From Planctomycetaceae bacterium (GTDB lineage: Bacteria; Planctomycetota; Planctomycetia; Pirellulales; Pirellulaceae), in assembly GCA_005773145.1 (NCBI GenBank), contig SXHS01000207.1, forward strand, positions 1 to 23,047: a DNA stretch of 23,047 bases, in the 5' to 3' direction. The position numbers and the translations under genes are program-made. Below are positions 15,748 through 22,918 of this stretch, in pieces. The notes under the pieces are model-generated. The model did not search any database. It saw only the letters and a program-made list of their open reading frames with translations, and was not told where the DNA came from. The first letter of the stretch is position 1; each line of letters begins with the position of its first letter.

Positions 15748-17334
15748 TCAAGATCCGAACGATTTCATGACCACGAAGATGAGCAAGAGGAACAGGACGA
15801 AGCCACCCAGCCCGATGGCGATCCAGGCCCCCAGCGGCATTTGTTGGCGTTTGATGGGGGGCAGTTTTTTTTCCACCGCGACTTTTCCGCCGCGAATCAA
15901 CGCTTCGTCGGCTGAATCGTCCAGCGGTTTTAATTCTTTAGCCAAGTCCGTGGCCTGCTGGTCGAGCATGGCCGCTATGACACCACGATCCGCCTCGGTT
16001 GCCTCGGGACTCGTGGGCGCACTAGCCGGATGGCTCGGCTTGCCGGTCGCCGTCTTATCGTCGACCACGTCCTCCAACTCCAATTCGGCGGAAATCTCCG
16101 ATTTCGCAGCCGGTGCCGTGCCGCGCGTCCCCGCTTGGATGCGCAACACCGTGTCGGCGCCCGGTGAGGGTTCCGTGGTGGCCACCCCGGACGGACCGCG
16201 TGCCCCCCCCGTAGCCGTTTCGCGCACCATACTCACAGCCTTGTTCAACGGCCCAGAGTCACCCCCTTTGGCACTGTCCCCAGTCACAGCGCGGCCGCGG
16301 CTGGCTAGCCAAGCCGTCAGCGCGTCCGCCCCCTCTCCAGCTGTTTGAATGCGATCCGCACGATTCTTGGCCATCATGCGATTGCAGATCATCACGAGCT
16401 CGGCGGGCGAGTCGGGCCTCTCGAGCTGCACCGCAGATGGGGCTTCCTTCTGGTGCTTCATCAGCCGTTCGGCCATCGATCCCTGAGGAAACGGGGGATG
16501 CCCCGTCAAGAGGAAGTACAAGGTGCATCCCAAACTGTAGATATCCGCGCGAGCGTCCACGCTGTGGCTGTTCAACGCCTGTTCCGGAGCCAGATAGTCG
16601 ACCGTCCCCAAGACGTTATCGTCATTCGCAAGTGTGAGCGACGGTTTGTCGTCTTCGTGGAACTTGGCCAGCCCCATGTCCAACACCTTGACAACGCCGC
16701 GACGATCCACCAATAAATTGGCCGGCTTGATATCACGGTGAATCAAATTCGCGTCGTGTGCATGCTGGAGCCCGCGAGCCGCCTGGGCAATGCAATCCGC
16801 CGCCTCCTCGTACGTGAGTGGACCATTCTGCTGAACGCGAGTCTGCAAGTCATGTCCGTCGATATATTCCATGGCAATGTAGTGCGTATTGTCTTGATTG
16901 CTCACATCGTAAATGCGCACCACATTCGGATGGTCCAGCGCTGCTGAAGCACGCGCCTCGCGATGAAACCGAGCAAGATAAGAAGAATCTTCGACTCGGT
17001 TTTGCGGCAAGACCTTGATGGCAGCGCGGCGGCGCATCAATTCATGCTCCGCCAAATAAACCATGCTCATGCCACCCGTCCCCAGGTGGCGTAATAGCCG
17101 GTAGCTCCCCAGCCGAAATCCCTTATGACGCCCCGCCAGTAAATTGTCGGCTTGCCAGCGACTGAGGTACTCCCCCTGGACGAGCTGATCGGCAACCGCC
17201 CCCGCATCCGCGGGAAGCTCTCCGCCGCGTTCGGCGCGGACCCAGTCCAGCGCCTTTGCCAGCTCATCATCCGCCAGCAAACGGCTTCGTTTGATTAGCT
17301 CAATCAGTTTCGCGGTGTCGGGTACTCGGCTCAT
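15748..17334 (-). CDS. Hanks-type Ser/Thr protein kinase with C-terminal membrane anchor
   Basis: A 528-residue kinase. Residues 1-75 are the N-terminal region common in planctomycete kinases (LVQGEYLSRWQADNLLAGR). The kinase domain runs about 78-345: glycine loop LGTGGMSMVY (84-93), ATP lysine K107 in AIKVLP, catalytic loop HRDIKPANLL (HRD at 199-201), DMG at 219-221 in place of DFG, APE at 249-251, and DIYSLGCTLYFLLTG. Residues 350-495 are a low-complexity Ala/Ser/Glu/Asp-rich linker. One membrane segment lies at about 502-525 (AWIAIGLGGFVLFLLLIFVV), followed by only three or four residues, so there is no extracellular sensor. Such a tail-anchored kinase would sense through partners or its N-terminus. 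All catalytic residues are present, so it should be active. The target is unknown. Confidence 0.94.
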   Translation of the reverse strand: MSRVPDTAKLIELIKRSRLLADDELAKALDWVRAERGGELPADAGAVADQLVQGEYLSRWQADNLLAGRHKGFRLGSYRLLRHLGTGGMSMVYLAEHELMRRRAAIKVLPQNRVEDSSYLARFHREARASAALDHPNVVRIYDVSNQDNTHYIAMEYIDGHDLQTRVQQNGPLTYEEAADCIAQAARGLQHAHDANLIHRDIKPANLLVDRRGVVKVLDMGLAKFHEDDKPSLTLANDDNVLGTVDYLAPEQALNSHSVDARADIYSLGCTLYFLLTGHPPFPQGSMAERLMKHQKEAPSAVQLERPDSPAELVMICNRMMAKNRADRIQTAGEGADALTAWLASRGRAVTGDSAKGGDSGPLNKAVSMVRETATGGARGPSGVATTEPSPGADTVLRIQAGTRGTAPAAKSEISAELELEDVVDDKTATGKPSHPASAPTSPEATEADRGVIAAMLDQQATDLAKELKPLDDSADEALIRGGKVAVEKKLPPIKRQQMPLGAWIAIGLGGFVLFLLLIFVVMKSFGS

Positions 17335-17647
17335 CTCTGTTCAGCGATCGCTTCCGGCCGACCAACGGGCCCCCTGCGGTTCGACCATCCTATTTCCTTA
17401 TTAGAACACGAGTTGCCATTCTCACCAAAGGGCCTGTCCGCAGATTCATCCACTTTTCATCAAAATTGCCCGGTGACCGCTCCCCAACCCGCCCCCGGAT
17501 GCCGTTTCCCCGGTACCACTCCTCCAGGGCGAGGCGGCTTTGATTCGCGGCTTTGATTCAGAGTGTCGCCGTCGGCCAGTCTCCGCAACATGCCGGGCTG
17601 CCGACGTGTCAGCCCGCATGATAACATGGCCCCAGAGAGGCCCGTCT
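17335..17647. other. Divergent spacer between the kinase gene and hemH
   Basis: 313 bp with no credible gene. It must hold the promoters of both units. A perfect 13-bp tandem duplication lies at 17534-17559. I found no convincing pair of -35/-10 hexamers for either direction. Confidence 0.55.
17534..17559. repeat. Perfect 13-bp tandem duplication upstream of hemH
   Basis: GCGGCTTTGATTC occurs at 17534-17546 and immediately again at 17547-17559 without mismatch. Confidence 0.85.
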
Positions 17648-18685
17648 ATGCCAACCCCCTACGATGCACTGCTTGTCGTTTCATTCGGCGGCCCGGAGGG
17701 CCCGGATGATGTGCTCCCGTTTTTGGAGAACGTTCTGCGAGGTAAAAACGTGCCCCGCGAACGAATGATGGAAGTGGCCGAACACTACCATCATTTCGAC
17801 GGCGTCAGTCCCATTAATAGCCAAGTGCGGGCCCTGATCGCCGCGTTAGAACCGGAACTGGCCCGACAGGACATTCGGCTGCCGATCTACTGGGGCAATC
17901 GGAATTGGCACCCCCTCCTACCCGACACTCTGGCCCAGATGGCGGCAGACGGCATCCAACGGGCCCTGGCCTTCGTGACCTCCGCCTACCGATCCTATTC
18001 CAACTGTCGTCAGTATTTGGAAAATATCGAGGCGGCGCGGCAGCAAGTTGGTCCCGCTCCCCCAATCATCGACAAAATTCGCCCCTTCTACAATCATCCC
18101 GGCTTTATCGAGGCCATGACCGATCGCGTTCGAGACTGCCTAGAGCAGGTTCCGGCGGACGAGCGACGGACCGTGCCTGTGATTTTTACCGCACACAGCA
18201 TCCCCCGGGCGATGGCGGATGGCTGCGACTATCAACACGATCTGCGCGAGGCTTGTACCCTGGTGGGGCGACAATTGGAGCGGCACGACTGGTATCTGGC
18301 CTACCAAAGTCGCAGTGGTCCCCCTTCACAACCCTGGCTGGAGCCGGATATTCGCGACCAATTGACGCAGCTTCGCCAAACATCACGGGCCACCCACGTG
18401 ATTGTGGTCCCCATCGGGTTCCTCAGTGACCACATGGAAGTGGTCTACGACTTGGACTATGAGGCCGCACAGACCTGCCAGACTCTGGGGTTCACCTTGA
18501 TTCGTGGCAAGACCGCCGGCTGCCATCCGCGGTTTGTGACCATGATCGGTGAGCTGATCCAAGAACGGCTCCAAGGTACCCCAGCGCTCACTGCGGCTCC
18601 CGAGTCCTTGCCAAGTCCCAATGTGTGCCCCCCGGGCTGTTGTTCTTATGGCCGCCCCCCCGCCGAAAGCCTTCGGCCGACCTGA
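17648..18685 (+). CDS. hemH: Ferrochelatase, likely [2Fe-2S] type
   Basis: A 345-residue enzyme that inserts Fe(II) into a porphyrin (protoporphyrin IX or coproporphyrin III) at the end of haem synthesis. Marks: VVSFGGPEGPDDV at the start, HYHHFDGVSPIN, TSAYRSYSNCRQYLENI, the metal-site histidine H183 in FTAHSIP, QSRSGPPSQPWLEPD, and E264 in DHMEVVYDLD. C120 in SNCRQY together with C327, C331 and C332 in the tail (CPPGCC) matches the arrangement of the four [2Fe-2S] ligands of actinobacterial ferrochelatases: one internal and three C-terminal cysteines. That fits the coproporphyrin-dependent type, but porphyrin choice cannot be read directly. GAGAGG lies 8 bp before ATG 17648. No other haem gene is adjacent. 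Its 3' end overlaps a possible small ORF by 38 bp. Confidence 0.95.
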   Translation: MPTPYDALLVVSFGGPEGPDDVLPFLENVLRGKNVPRERMMEVAEHYHHFDGVSPINSQVRALIAALEPELARQDIRLPIYWGNRNWHPLLPDTLAQMAADGIQRALAFVTSAYRSYSNCRQYLENIEAARQQVGPAPPIIDKIRPFYNHPGFIEAMTDRVRDCLEQVPADERRTVPVIFTAHSIPRAMADGCDYQHDLREACTLVGRQLERHDWYLAYQSRSGPPSQPWLEPDIRDQLTQLRQTSRATHVIVVPIGFLSDHMEVVYDLDYEAAQTCQTLGFTLIRGKTAGCHPRFVTMIGELIQERLQGTPALTAAPESLPSPNVCPPGCCSYGRPPAESLRPT

Positions 18686-18995
18686 TGCCGCCGGTTGCCG
18701 TCAGGCGACGGATGATGCCAGCGGAGGACAGTTGCTGTGCGGTGACTGCCACCGTGTTGTCATTTGGCATCCGGCCAGCATGGCAAACCCTGCCGTGGTT
18801 GACCGTTCTGACGGCGGTGGTCCGCTAAAAGTCGCCTCATTTTTACCGGAATGGTTGGTCCTCGGTCCGCGCGATCGTATAATTCAACTGGCCGCCGGAG
18901 CGATCCCGACCTGTTCTAGTTGCCTTCGTCGGCCCTGGATGGTGGACCTATGTACGTCGAGAGGTCTGCACGGTTGGATGACACCATATGAATGA
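18648..18995 (+). CDS. Possible small Cys4 protein overlapping the hemH end
   Basis: An open frame of 115 codons from ATG 18648 (or 124 from ATG 18621) overlaps the end of hemH by 38 bp and fills most of the spacer after it. The product has CGDCH (C31, C34) and CSSC (C89, C92), a spacing that could hold one zinc ion, and between them the hydrophobic FLPEWLVLGPRDRIIQLA. Codon choice (GCC, GGT, GAC, CGT) resembles that of the neighbouring genes. Against it: no ribosome site before either start, no family I recognise, and a very good promoter (18855-18883) inside it. It could be a real small zinc-binding protein made by coupled translation after hemH, a decayed gene, or chance. Confidence 0.4.
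   Translation: MAAPPPKAFGRPDAAGCRQATDDASGGQLLCGDCHRVVIWHPASMANPAVVDRSDGGGPLKVASFLPEWLVLGPRDRIIQLAAGAIPTCSSCLRRPWMVDLCTSRGLHGWMTPYE
18855..18883 (+). promoter_or_regulatory. Candidate promoter for the DUF1571 gene
   Basis: TTGGTC (18855-18860), a 17-bp spacer and a perfect TATAAT (18878-18883). A start near 18890 would give a leader of about 190 nt before the DUF1571 gene at 19078. It lies inside the possible Cys4 ORF. Confidence 0.45.
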
Positions 18996-19000
18996 CGCCT

Positions 19001-19026
19001 TTGTTTGACACCGTTGTTTGACACCG
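19001..19026. repeat. Perfect 13-bp tandem duplication upstream of the DUF1571 gene
   Basis: TTGTTTGACACCG occurs at 19001-19013 and 19014-19026 without mismatch, in the leader of the DUF1571 gene. Each copy contains TTGACA with one base changed (TTGACACC), so it also duplicates a -35-like hexamer. Confidence 0.85.
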
Positions 19027-19077
19027 TGAATTGTCTCGGGGCCGCATGATACGTGTGCCCGGGGGGTGAGGTAGCCG

Positions 19078-20043
19078 ATGGGACGCAATCGATGGGGAGC
19101 CGTGCACCGCGGGATGTGGCATGCATTGGCACCAGTCGCGGTGTGGACCTTGATCGCCTCTCCTCAGCTGTTGATCGCCGAGGAGCCGGTTCAACAGGCG
19201 ACGCTGGTACAACCACTACCCGCCACAGAGCCGTTGCCGGGCTCCCGCGACGATGAGCTGGCTCAGGCTCGGAAGCGTATCCGCCCCGTGCTCAATTACG
19301 CCCGGCAGACCCTAAAGTACGTGGACAATACCGTTCGAGATTACGAATGCATGCTGGTGCGTCGTGAACGTATCGATGGCGTGTTGAGTGGCTACCAGCA
19401 TCTGCAAATGAAAATCCGCCACGAACAGCAACACGACGATCAAGCCCGGATCCCCTTTGCCGTCTACTTGAAGTTTCTTGGACCGGCTCGCTATCAAGGG
19501 CGCGAAGTTCTCTTCGTGCATGGCGAAAACGACGGATCCATGATCGCGCGCCGCGGCGGATCACAACTGGCCAACATGACACTCAAGCTGAATCCGGAAG
19601 GATCCTTGGCCATGCAATCCAACCGCTATCCAGTCACGGAGGTTGGTCTGCGCAATCTGATTGTCAAGCTTATCGAGGTCATGGAGAATGACCATGGCCT
19701 GGAGGGATGCGAGGTTCGTTTCTTCAAGAACTCAAAGATCAATAGTCGACCCTGCACGCACATCCAAGTATCCTATCCGCAACAGCGTGAGGGGCTTCGT
19801 TTCCAGCGAGCCGATGTCTACATCGATCATAAACTCAAATTGCCCATCTGCTTTGCATCCTATTACTGGCCGAACAAGCCGGGTGAAGATCCGCAATTGT
19901 TGGAAGAGTATGTCTACTCCGACCTTCAATTGAATGTGGGATTGACCGATGAAGACTTCAATCCACGCAACCCGGCCTACCGGTTTCAGCTCTCCGACAG
20001 CGACGCGGGCCGCGAGCCCCAACCGTCACCGACCAAGGAATAA
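19078..20043 (+). CDS. DUF1571 domain secreted protein
   Basis: A 321-residue protein. An N-terminal signal peptide (hydrophobic core about 17-34, likely cut near LLIAEEP) is followed by the DUF1571 domain, a family found mostly in Planctomycetota with no established function. Visible marks: VDNTVRDYECMLVRRERIDG, PFAVYLKFLGPARYQGREV, the MALQ-like SLAMQSNRYPVTEVGLRNL, CTHIQVSYP, FQRADVYIDHKLKLPI, EEYVYSDLQLNVGLTDEDF and the final NPAYRF. The tail after this is short and acidic. GGTGAGG lies about 7 bp before ATG 19078. It is followed by another small secreted protein in the same direction after a 155-bp gap. Likely periplasmic or cell-surface. Confidence 0.92.
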   Translation: MGRNRWGAVHRGMWHALAPVAVWTLIASPQLLIAEEPVQQATLVQPLPATEPLPGSRDDELAQARKRIRPVLNYARQTLKYVDNTVRDYECMLVRRERIDGVLSGYQHLQMKIRHEQQHDDQARIPFAVYLKFLGPARYQGREVLFVHGENDGSMIARRGGSQLANMTLKLNPEGSLAMQSNRYPVTEVGLRNLIVKLIEVMENDHGLEGCEVRFFKNSKINSRPCTHIQVSYPQQREGLRFQRADVYIDHKLKLPICFASYYWPNKPGEDPQLLEEYVYSDLQLNVGLTDEDFNPRNPAYRFQLSDSDAGREPQPSPTKE

Positions 20044-20198
20044 CCCTACTCAATCAATTCGGCCCTTGTCTTCGCTTACGAGCGACCCACGCTTATCGTA
20101 CACTGGTTTCGAAACGTCTTGCCCTACACCGCTGATCCTGATCCCTCTCCCTTAACGTCTCACGTTTCGTTGCACCATCTTTTTTGGAGCTTATACCG

Positions 20199-20624
20199 AT
20201 GCGCCGACACTTCCCGTTCACTAATGTCCCGTTCACTTATGCGTTTTTCGCCTTAACGGCCATGTTGGCATGGTCCATTCCCGACTCGCAGGCCCACGGC
20301 CAACTTGTAGGCCCGGCCTACGTGGCGGCACAGCCGGTCGTTACTTACACGCCAGAACGACGGGGCTTGTTCGGCCAACGCATTGTGTATCGGCCGCAGA
20401 TCCAATACGCGGTACCGACCGTCAGCGTGCCCACCGTCTCCATCATGTCGGCCCCCATTACTACCTACTACGCCCCGGCGACTACGGTTTGGCCAACGGG
20501 GACGCCTGTCACCACCGGCTATGCACCGCTGGCCGCCCCCACGACAATTGTCCCCAGCGTGCGGTATGCCCCAACTACGACATACTACGCGCCCCATCCA
20601 CCGGCGGCTGTGATAGTCCCCTAG
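20199..20624 (+). CDS. Small secreted Tyr/Pro/Thr-rich repeat protein
   Basis: A 141-residue protein starting at ATG 20199, with GGAGC about 8 bp upstream. Residues 1-33 are a signal peptide (core AFFALTAMLAW, cut near SQAHG). The mature part is low complexity: RRGLFGQRIVYRPQIQY followed by imperfect repeats containing TTYYAP (88-93 and 127-132), TGYAP, VRYAP and SVPTVS. It has no cysteine in the mature part. Similar Tyr/Pro-rich small secreted proteins are common in planctomycetes, but I know no function; a cell-wall or surface structural role is a guess. The start of the signal peptide (FPFTNVPFTYAFF) is encoded by a period-15 DNA duplication. Confidence 0.8.
   Translation: MRRHFPFTNVPFTYAFFALTAMLAWSIPDSQAHGQLVGPAYVAAQPVVTYTPERRGLFGQRIVYRPQIQYAVPTVSVPTVSIMSAPITTYYAPATTVWPTGTPVTTGYAPLAAPTTIVPSVRYAPTTTYYAPHPPAAVIVP
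20212..20241 (+). repeat. Period-15 duplication inside the signal peptide codons
   Basis: TCCCGTTCACTAATG (20212-20226) is followed by TCCCGTTCACTTATG (20227-20241), one mismatch in 15. The period is a multiple of three, so the frame is kept and the protein repeats PFT(N/Y). Confidence 0.75.
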
Positions 20625-20634
20625 CATTTTACAA

Positions 20635-20663
20635 GTGGCACAGGCATCTTGCCTGTGATCCAC
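20635..20663. repeat. TGGCAYAGGC palindromic element at a convergent junction
   Basis: GTGG-CACAGGCA (20635-20646) pairs with TGCCTGTG (20650-20657) and CCAC (20660-20663), with a two-base bulge and a 3-nt loop. It shares TGGCAYAGGC with 1850-1908 and 21426-21451. It lies 11 bp after the Tyr-rich gene and 88 bp before the end of the convergent HNH gene, so it may terminate transcription from both sides. Confidence 0.7.
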
Positions 20664-20750
20664 TACGAGCTCGAATCACAAAACGGATCACGGGCGGATC
20701 CGGTCGCCACCGCGTGGTTTCCGCCAGAAGATCGACTGCCGCCCAACGGA

Positions 20751-21347
20751 CTACTGACCCAACTCGACGTTCCAGTACGCTTCGCTGATGAACTTGGACC
20801 AGCTGGCGATCCGTATGAAGTCGGCCGCGTAGAGGGGTTTCCAGACAGGGCGTACGGGGGGACGACGCAGTCGCATCCCCGATTTCTCGGGCGTCCGATC
20901 TGCTTTACGTTTGTTACATTCCAGACAGGCCAGCACGCAATTCTCCCAAGTCGATTGCCCCCCCTTGGAACGGGGCCAGACATGGTCGATGGTGAGCGCG
21001 TCACTGCCAGGCTGTACGCCGCAGTACTGGCAGGCGTATCGGTCGCGCTTGAATAGATTGCGGCGACTGAAGGGGACGTGGGTCGACGGGAGCCGATCGT
21101 ACGCCACCAATGTCGCCACTTCGGGGGCTCGTAGATGAAATGAAGCCGAGCGGACCGACCAATCCCCATCGCGAGGCGTTTGACGCGACCAGTCGGCCCA
21201 GTCGTACGTCTGGAAATCCGCCGGATCGACAACACGAATCGCCTGATTCCACAACATGACCAAGACCCTGGCCACCGTGGAAATCTGAATCGGCTGCCAA
21301 TTGCGGTTGAGGACCAACGTCGGTCGCTGTAGTACTCGAGCCGTCAT
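20751..21347 (-). CDS. HNH endonuclease family protein
   Basis: A 198-residue protein with an HNH (beta-beta-alpha metal) nuclease core: CQYC (C106, C109), TIDHVWPRSKGG with H122, N136 in WENCVLAC, and CLEC (C141, C144). The four cysteines hold a structural zinc, while H122 and N136 belong to the catalytic site. The N-terminal ARVLQRPTLVLNRNWQPI stretch is typical of stand-alone bacterial HNH proteins (McrA-related). No methylase or specificity gene lies beside it, so it is not part of an evident restriction system; a repair or mobile origin remains possible. ATG 21347 has GAGG only 3 bp upstream; an in-frame TTG at 21356 is the alternative start. It is preceded by a 125-bp spacer carrying one dispersed repeat. 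Confidence 0.92.
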   Translation of the reverse strand: MTARVLQRPTLVLNRNWQPIQISTVARVLVMLWNQAIRVVDPADFQTYDWADWSRQTPRDGDWSVRSASFHLRAPEVATLVAYDRLPSTHVPFSRRNLFKRDRYACQYCGVQPGSDALTIDHVWPRSKGGQSTWENCVLACLECNKRKADRTPEKSGMRLRRPPVRPVWKPLYAADFIRIASWSKFISEAYWNVELGQ

Positions 21348-21425
21348 CGACCTCAATTATAAGCGATCGGCCGCCCATAGCCAACCCTTCCTCTCGCTCC
21401 GCCGACGACCCGACGGCGCGCGCGG

Positions 21426-21451
21426 GTGGCACAGGCATGCTGACTGGGCAC
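21426..21451. repeat. Diverged copy of the TGGCAYAGGC element
   Basis: GTGGCACAGGCATGCTGACTGGGCAC shares its left arm with the copy at 20635 (12 of 12 bases), while the right arm has changed so that the hairpin is weaker. It lies between two minus-strand genes, 31 bp downstream of the His-rich lipoprotein gene. Confidence 0.6.
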
Positions 21452-21481
21452 GAGAGAAACCTCATTTTCCCAGAAAATCCG

Positions 21482-22021
21482 TCACGGCGTCGAAGCAGAC
21501 GCCGACGCAAGCCCCGTCAGCTGGGTGAATCCGGCCTCGATTTCCGACTGCAGGTCGGCGTAAGAAACGACCGTGCCACCATGCATGCCCTCGTCCAATT
21601 GATTGAACAGGTCGAATAGCTTTTCGCGGGCGGCCCGAGCCTCGCTGACCTGGGTCGAGCTGAGTGTCGCCGTGTCGATCAGCGGCCCCATGGCCTCAAA
21701 TAGGTGGCCGATTTCGTGCATCGCGTCATGCGCATCATCCGGCTTGCCTGCCGTATACGCGTCCGCGATTTGTCGATCCAGCTCTTTGGCTTGCGCAACG
21801 GCGTCGGCTAGCGATTTGGGCGCAGCATGCTCATCGTCATGTTCATCAGCGCCATGTTCGTGCCCGTGTTCGACCTCGGATGTCGCCCCTCCCGGGGACT
21901 TCGCGGCCGGGGTCCCCGGCGTACAGCCTCCGAAAGCCACCAAGCACAGCGCCAATCCCCAACCGACCAATGGGCTACGGACGGCCAGCCATCCCTCGCT
22001 AAATACTCGCGTGATCTCCAT
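21482..22021 (-). CDS. His-rich lipoprotein, putative metal-binding
   Basis: A 179-residue protein. Residues 1-33 are a signal sequence ending in a lipobox-like AFGGC, so C33 is probably lipidated and the protein faces the periplasm. A flexible His/Asp/Glu-rich linker follows (EVEHGHEHGADEHDDEHAAP; H52, H54, H56, H61, H65). Residues 68-175 look helical and contain HDAMHEIGH, with H98, H102 and H106 one helical turn apart, plus H147. This is a natural metal-binding arrangement. I recognise no family. ATG 22021 is chosen because it opens the signal sequence; the frame extends upstream through the previous gene without meaning. It starts 13 bp after the upstream lipoprotein gene, so the two form an operon. 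Zinc, copper or nickel buffering is a reasonable guess, not shown. Confidence 0.75.
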   Translation of the reverse strand: MEITRVFSEGWLAVRSPLVGWGLALCLVAFGGCTPGTPAAKSPGGATSEVEHGHEHGADEHDDEHAAPKSLADAVAQAKELDRQIADAYTAGKPDDAHDAMHEIGHLFEAMGPLIDTATLSSTQVSEARAAREKLFDLFNQLDEGMHGGTVVSYADLQSEIEAGFTQLTGLASASASTP

Positions 22022-22034
22022 GGAAACTTCATCC

Positions 22035-22706
22035 TTATTTCTTGCGAATGTAGATGCCCTGGGCCGCCACTTGCAAACCGCCCAGCTCGTCACGGCGGGT
22101 CTTGCCCGAAACGACGACCACTTGATCCTCTTGTAACCCGAGCAAAGTGCGGGCGTCCTGCTGGACGGTTTGCCCCTGGTCGTCAACGATATGTACGATC
22201 GCGGTGGCCATCTGGGCTTGGCGCCGTTTGCAAAAGGGGCAGCTTTCCGCATCATGCCCGGCTGTCTCGGCGTGCTGTTGCGCGGCCGCTTGGGCCTCAA
22301 CATCCACGATGGCAAAAATCGCCTGTTTGGCATCCCAATGCGATACGCCGTCGATGTCTGGGGGTATCATCCCCACCAAAGTTCGGGCGGATGCCGACCC
22401 CTCCGGGGCCGCAGGTTCCTCAGTCGCTGCCACGGCCTCGTCGGTAGCGGTTCCACCCAGATGCTCCAGCACCGTTTGTATTGCCTCAGCCCCTTGTGGT
22501 TCTTCAGCCAATAGGAATCGCTTTCCCTCGGCGGACGGGCCGAGCGGAAGCGTGCTGGAGGAGTCGCAGCCACCGGAAAGTCCCACCACAATCACGACCA
22601 TGACCAGGCACCGTAAGGAGCTGAGTCGGTCGGCGAGCAACGACCGCTCGGCAGCACGCGACAACCAGGAAAACCCGACGAGCTCCATCATGGTAAACCG
22701 TTTCAT
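22035..22706 (-). CDS. Lipoprotein with CPFC motif, unknown function
   Basis: A 223-residue protein. The signal sequence is long and begins MKRFTMMELVGFSW; its core LRCLVMVVIVVGLSGGC ends in a lipobox-like LSGGC with C47 as lipidation site. A variable Ala/Glu-rich stretch follows (60-110). About 105-223 looks like a conserved domain: LVGMIPPDIDG, SHWDAKQAIFAIVDVEAQ, then H145, H151 and CPFC (C156, C159), a possible metal site. The end is beta-rich (AIVHIVDDQGQTV, DQVVVVSGKTRRDELGGLQV, GIYIRKK) and recalls a small OB-like barrel. ATG 22706 is chosen as it opens the signal sequence; a longer in-frame start at 22940 would bury it. It is the first gene of the operon with the His-rich lipoprotein. 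No family is recognised. Confidence 0.75.
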   Translation of the reverse strand: MKRFTMMELVGFSWLSRAAERSLLADRLSSLRCLVMVVIVVGLSGGCDSSSTLPLGPSAEGKRFLLAEEPQGAEAIQTVLEHLGGTATDEAVAATEEPAAPEGSASARTLVGMIPPDIDGVSHWDAKQAIFAIVDVEAQAAAQQHAETAGHDAESCPFCKRRQAQMATAIVHIVDDQGQTVQQDARTLLGLQEDQVVVVSGKTRRDELGGLQVAAQGIYIRKK

Positions 22707-22863
22707 CGTAGGATTTCCCTTTCCGAGTGAGTCTATTGAAAGCCGCATCGCCCCAGCATCCCGGTTGAAGTCGCAAGATCCGTGACGACCCGACTTGCGT
22801 TGAGGCACTGACCCGATGGCCATGCCTTCGTCAACATTGAATGTGGGCTCCGGCACCACCCTC

Positions 22864-22891
22864 ATTGTAAGGTTGTGCATACCAATTGCAA
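22864..22891 (-). promoter_or_regulatory. Candidate promoter for the lipoprotein operon
   Basis: Read leftward: TTGCAA (22891-22886), 16 bp, then TACAAT (22869-22864). It lies about 160 bp upstream of ATG 22706. The stretch between holds no other gene that I can support. Confidence 0.4.
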
Positions 22892-22918
22892 ATAGCCCTT
22901 CGGGGCAACACATGTCAG

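Noticed and set aside
20751..21347. HNH gene as part of a restriction-modification or homing element
   Set aside because: No methyltransferase, specificity subunit or intron/intein boundary is present; stand-alone HNH genes are common in planctomycetes.
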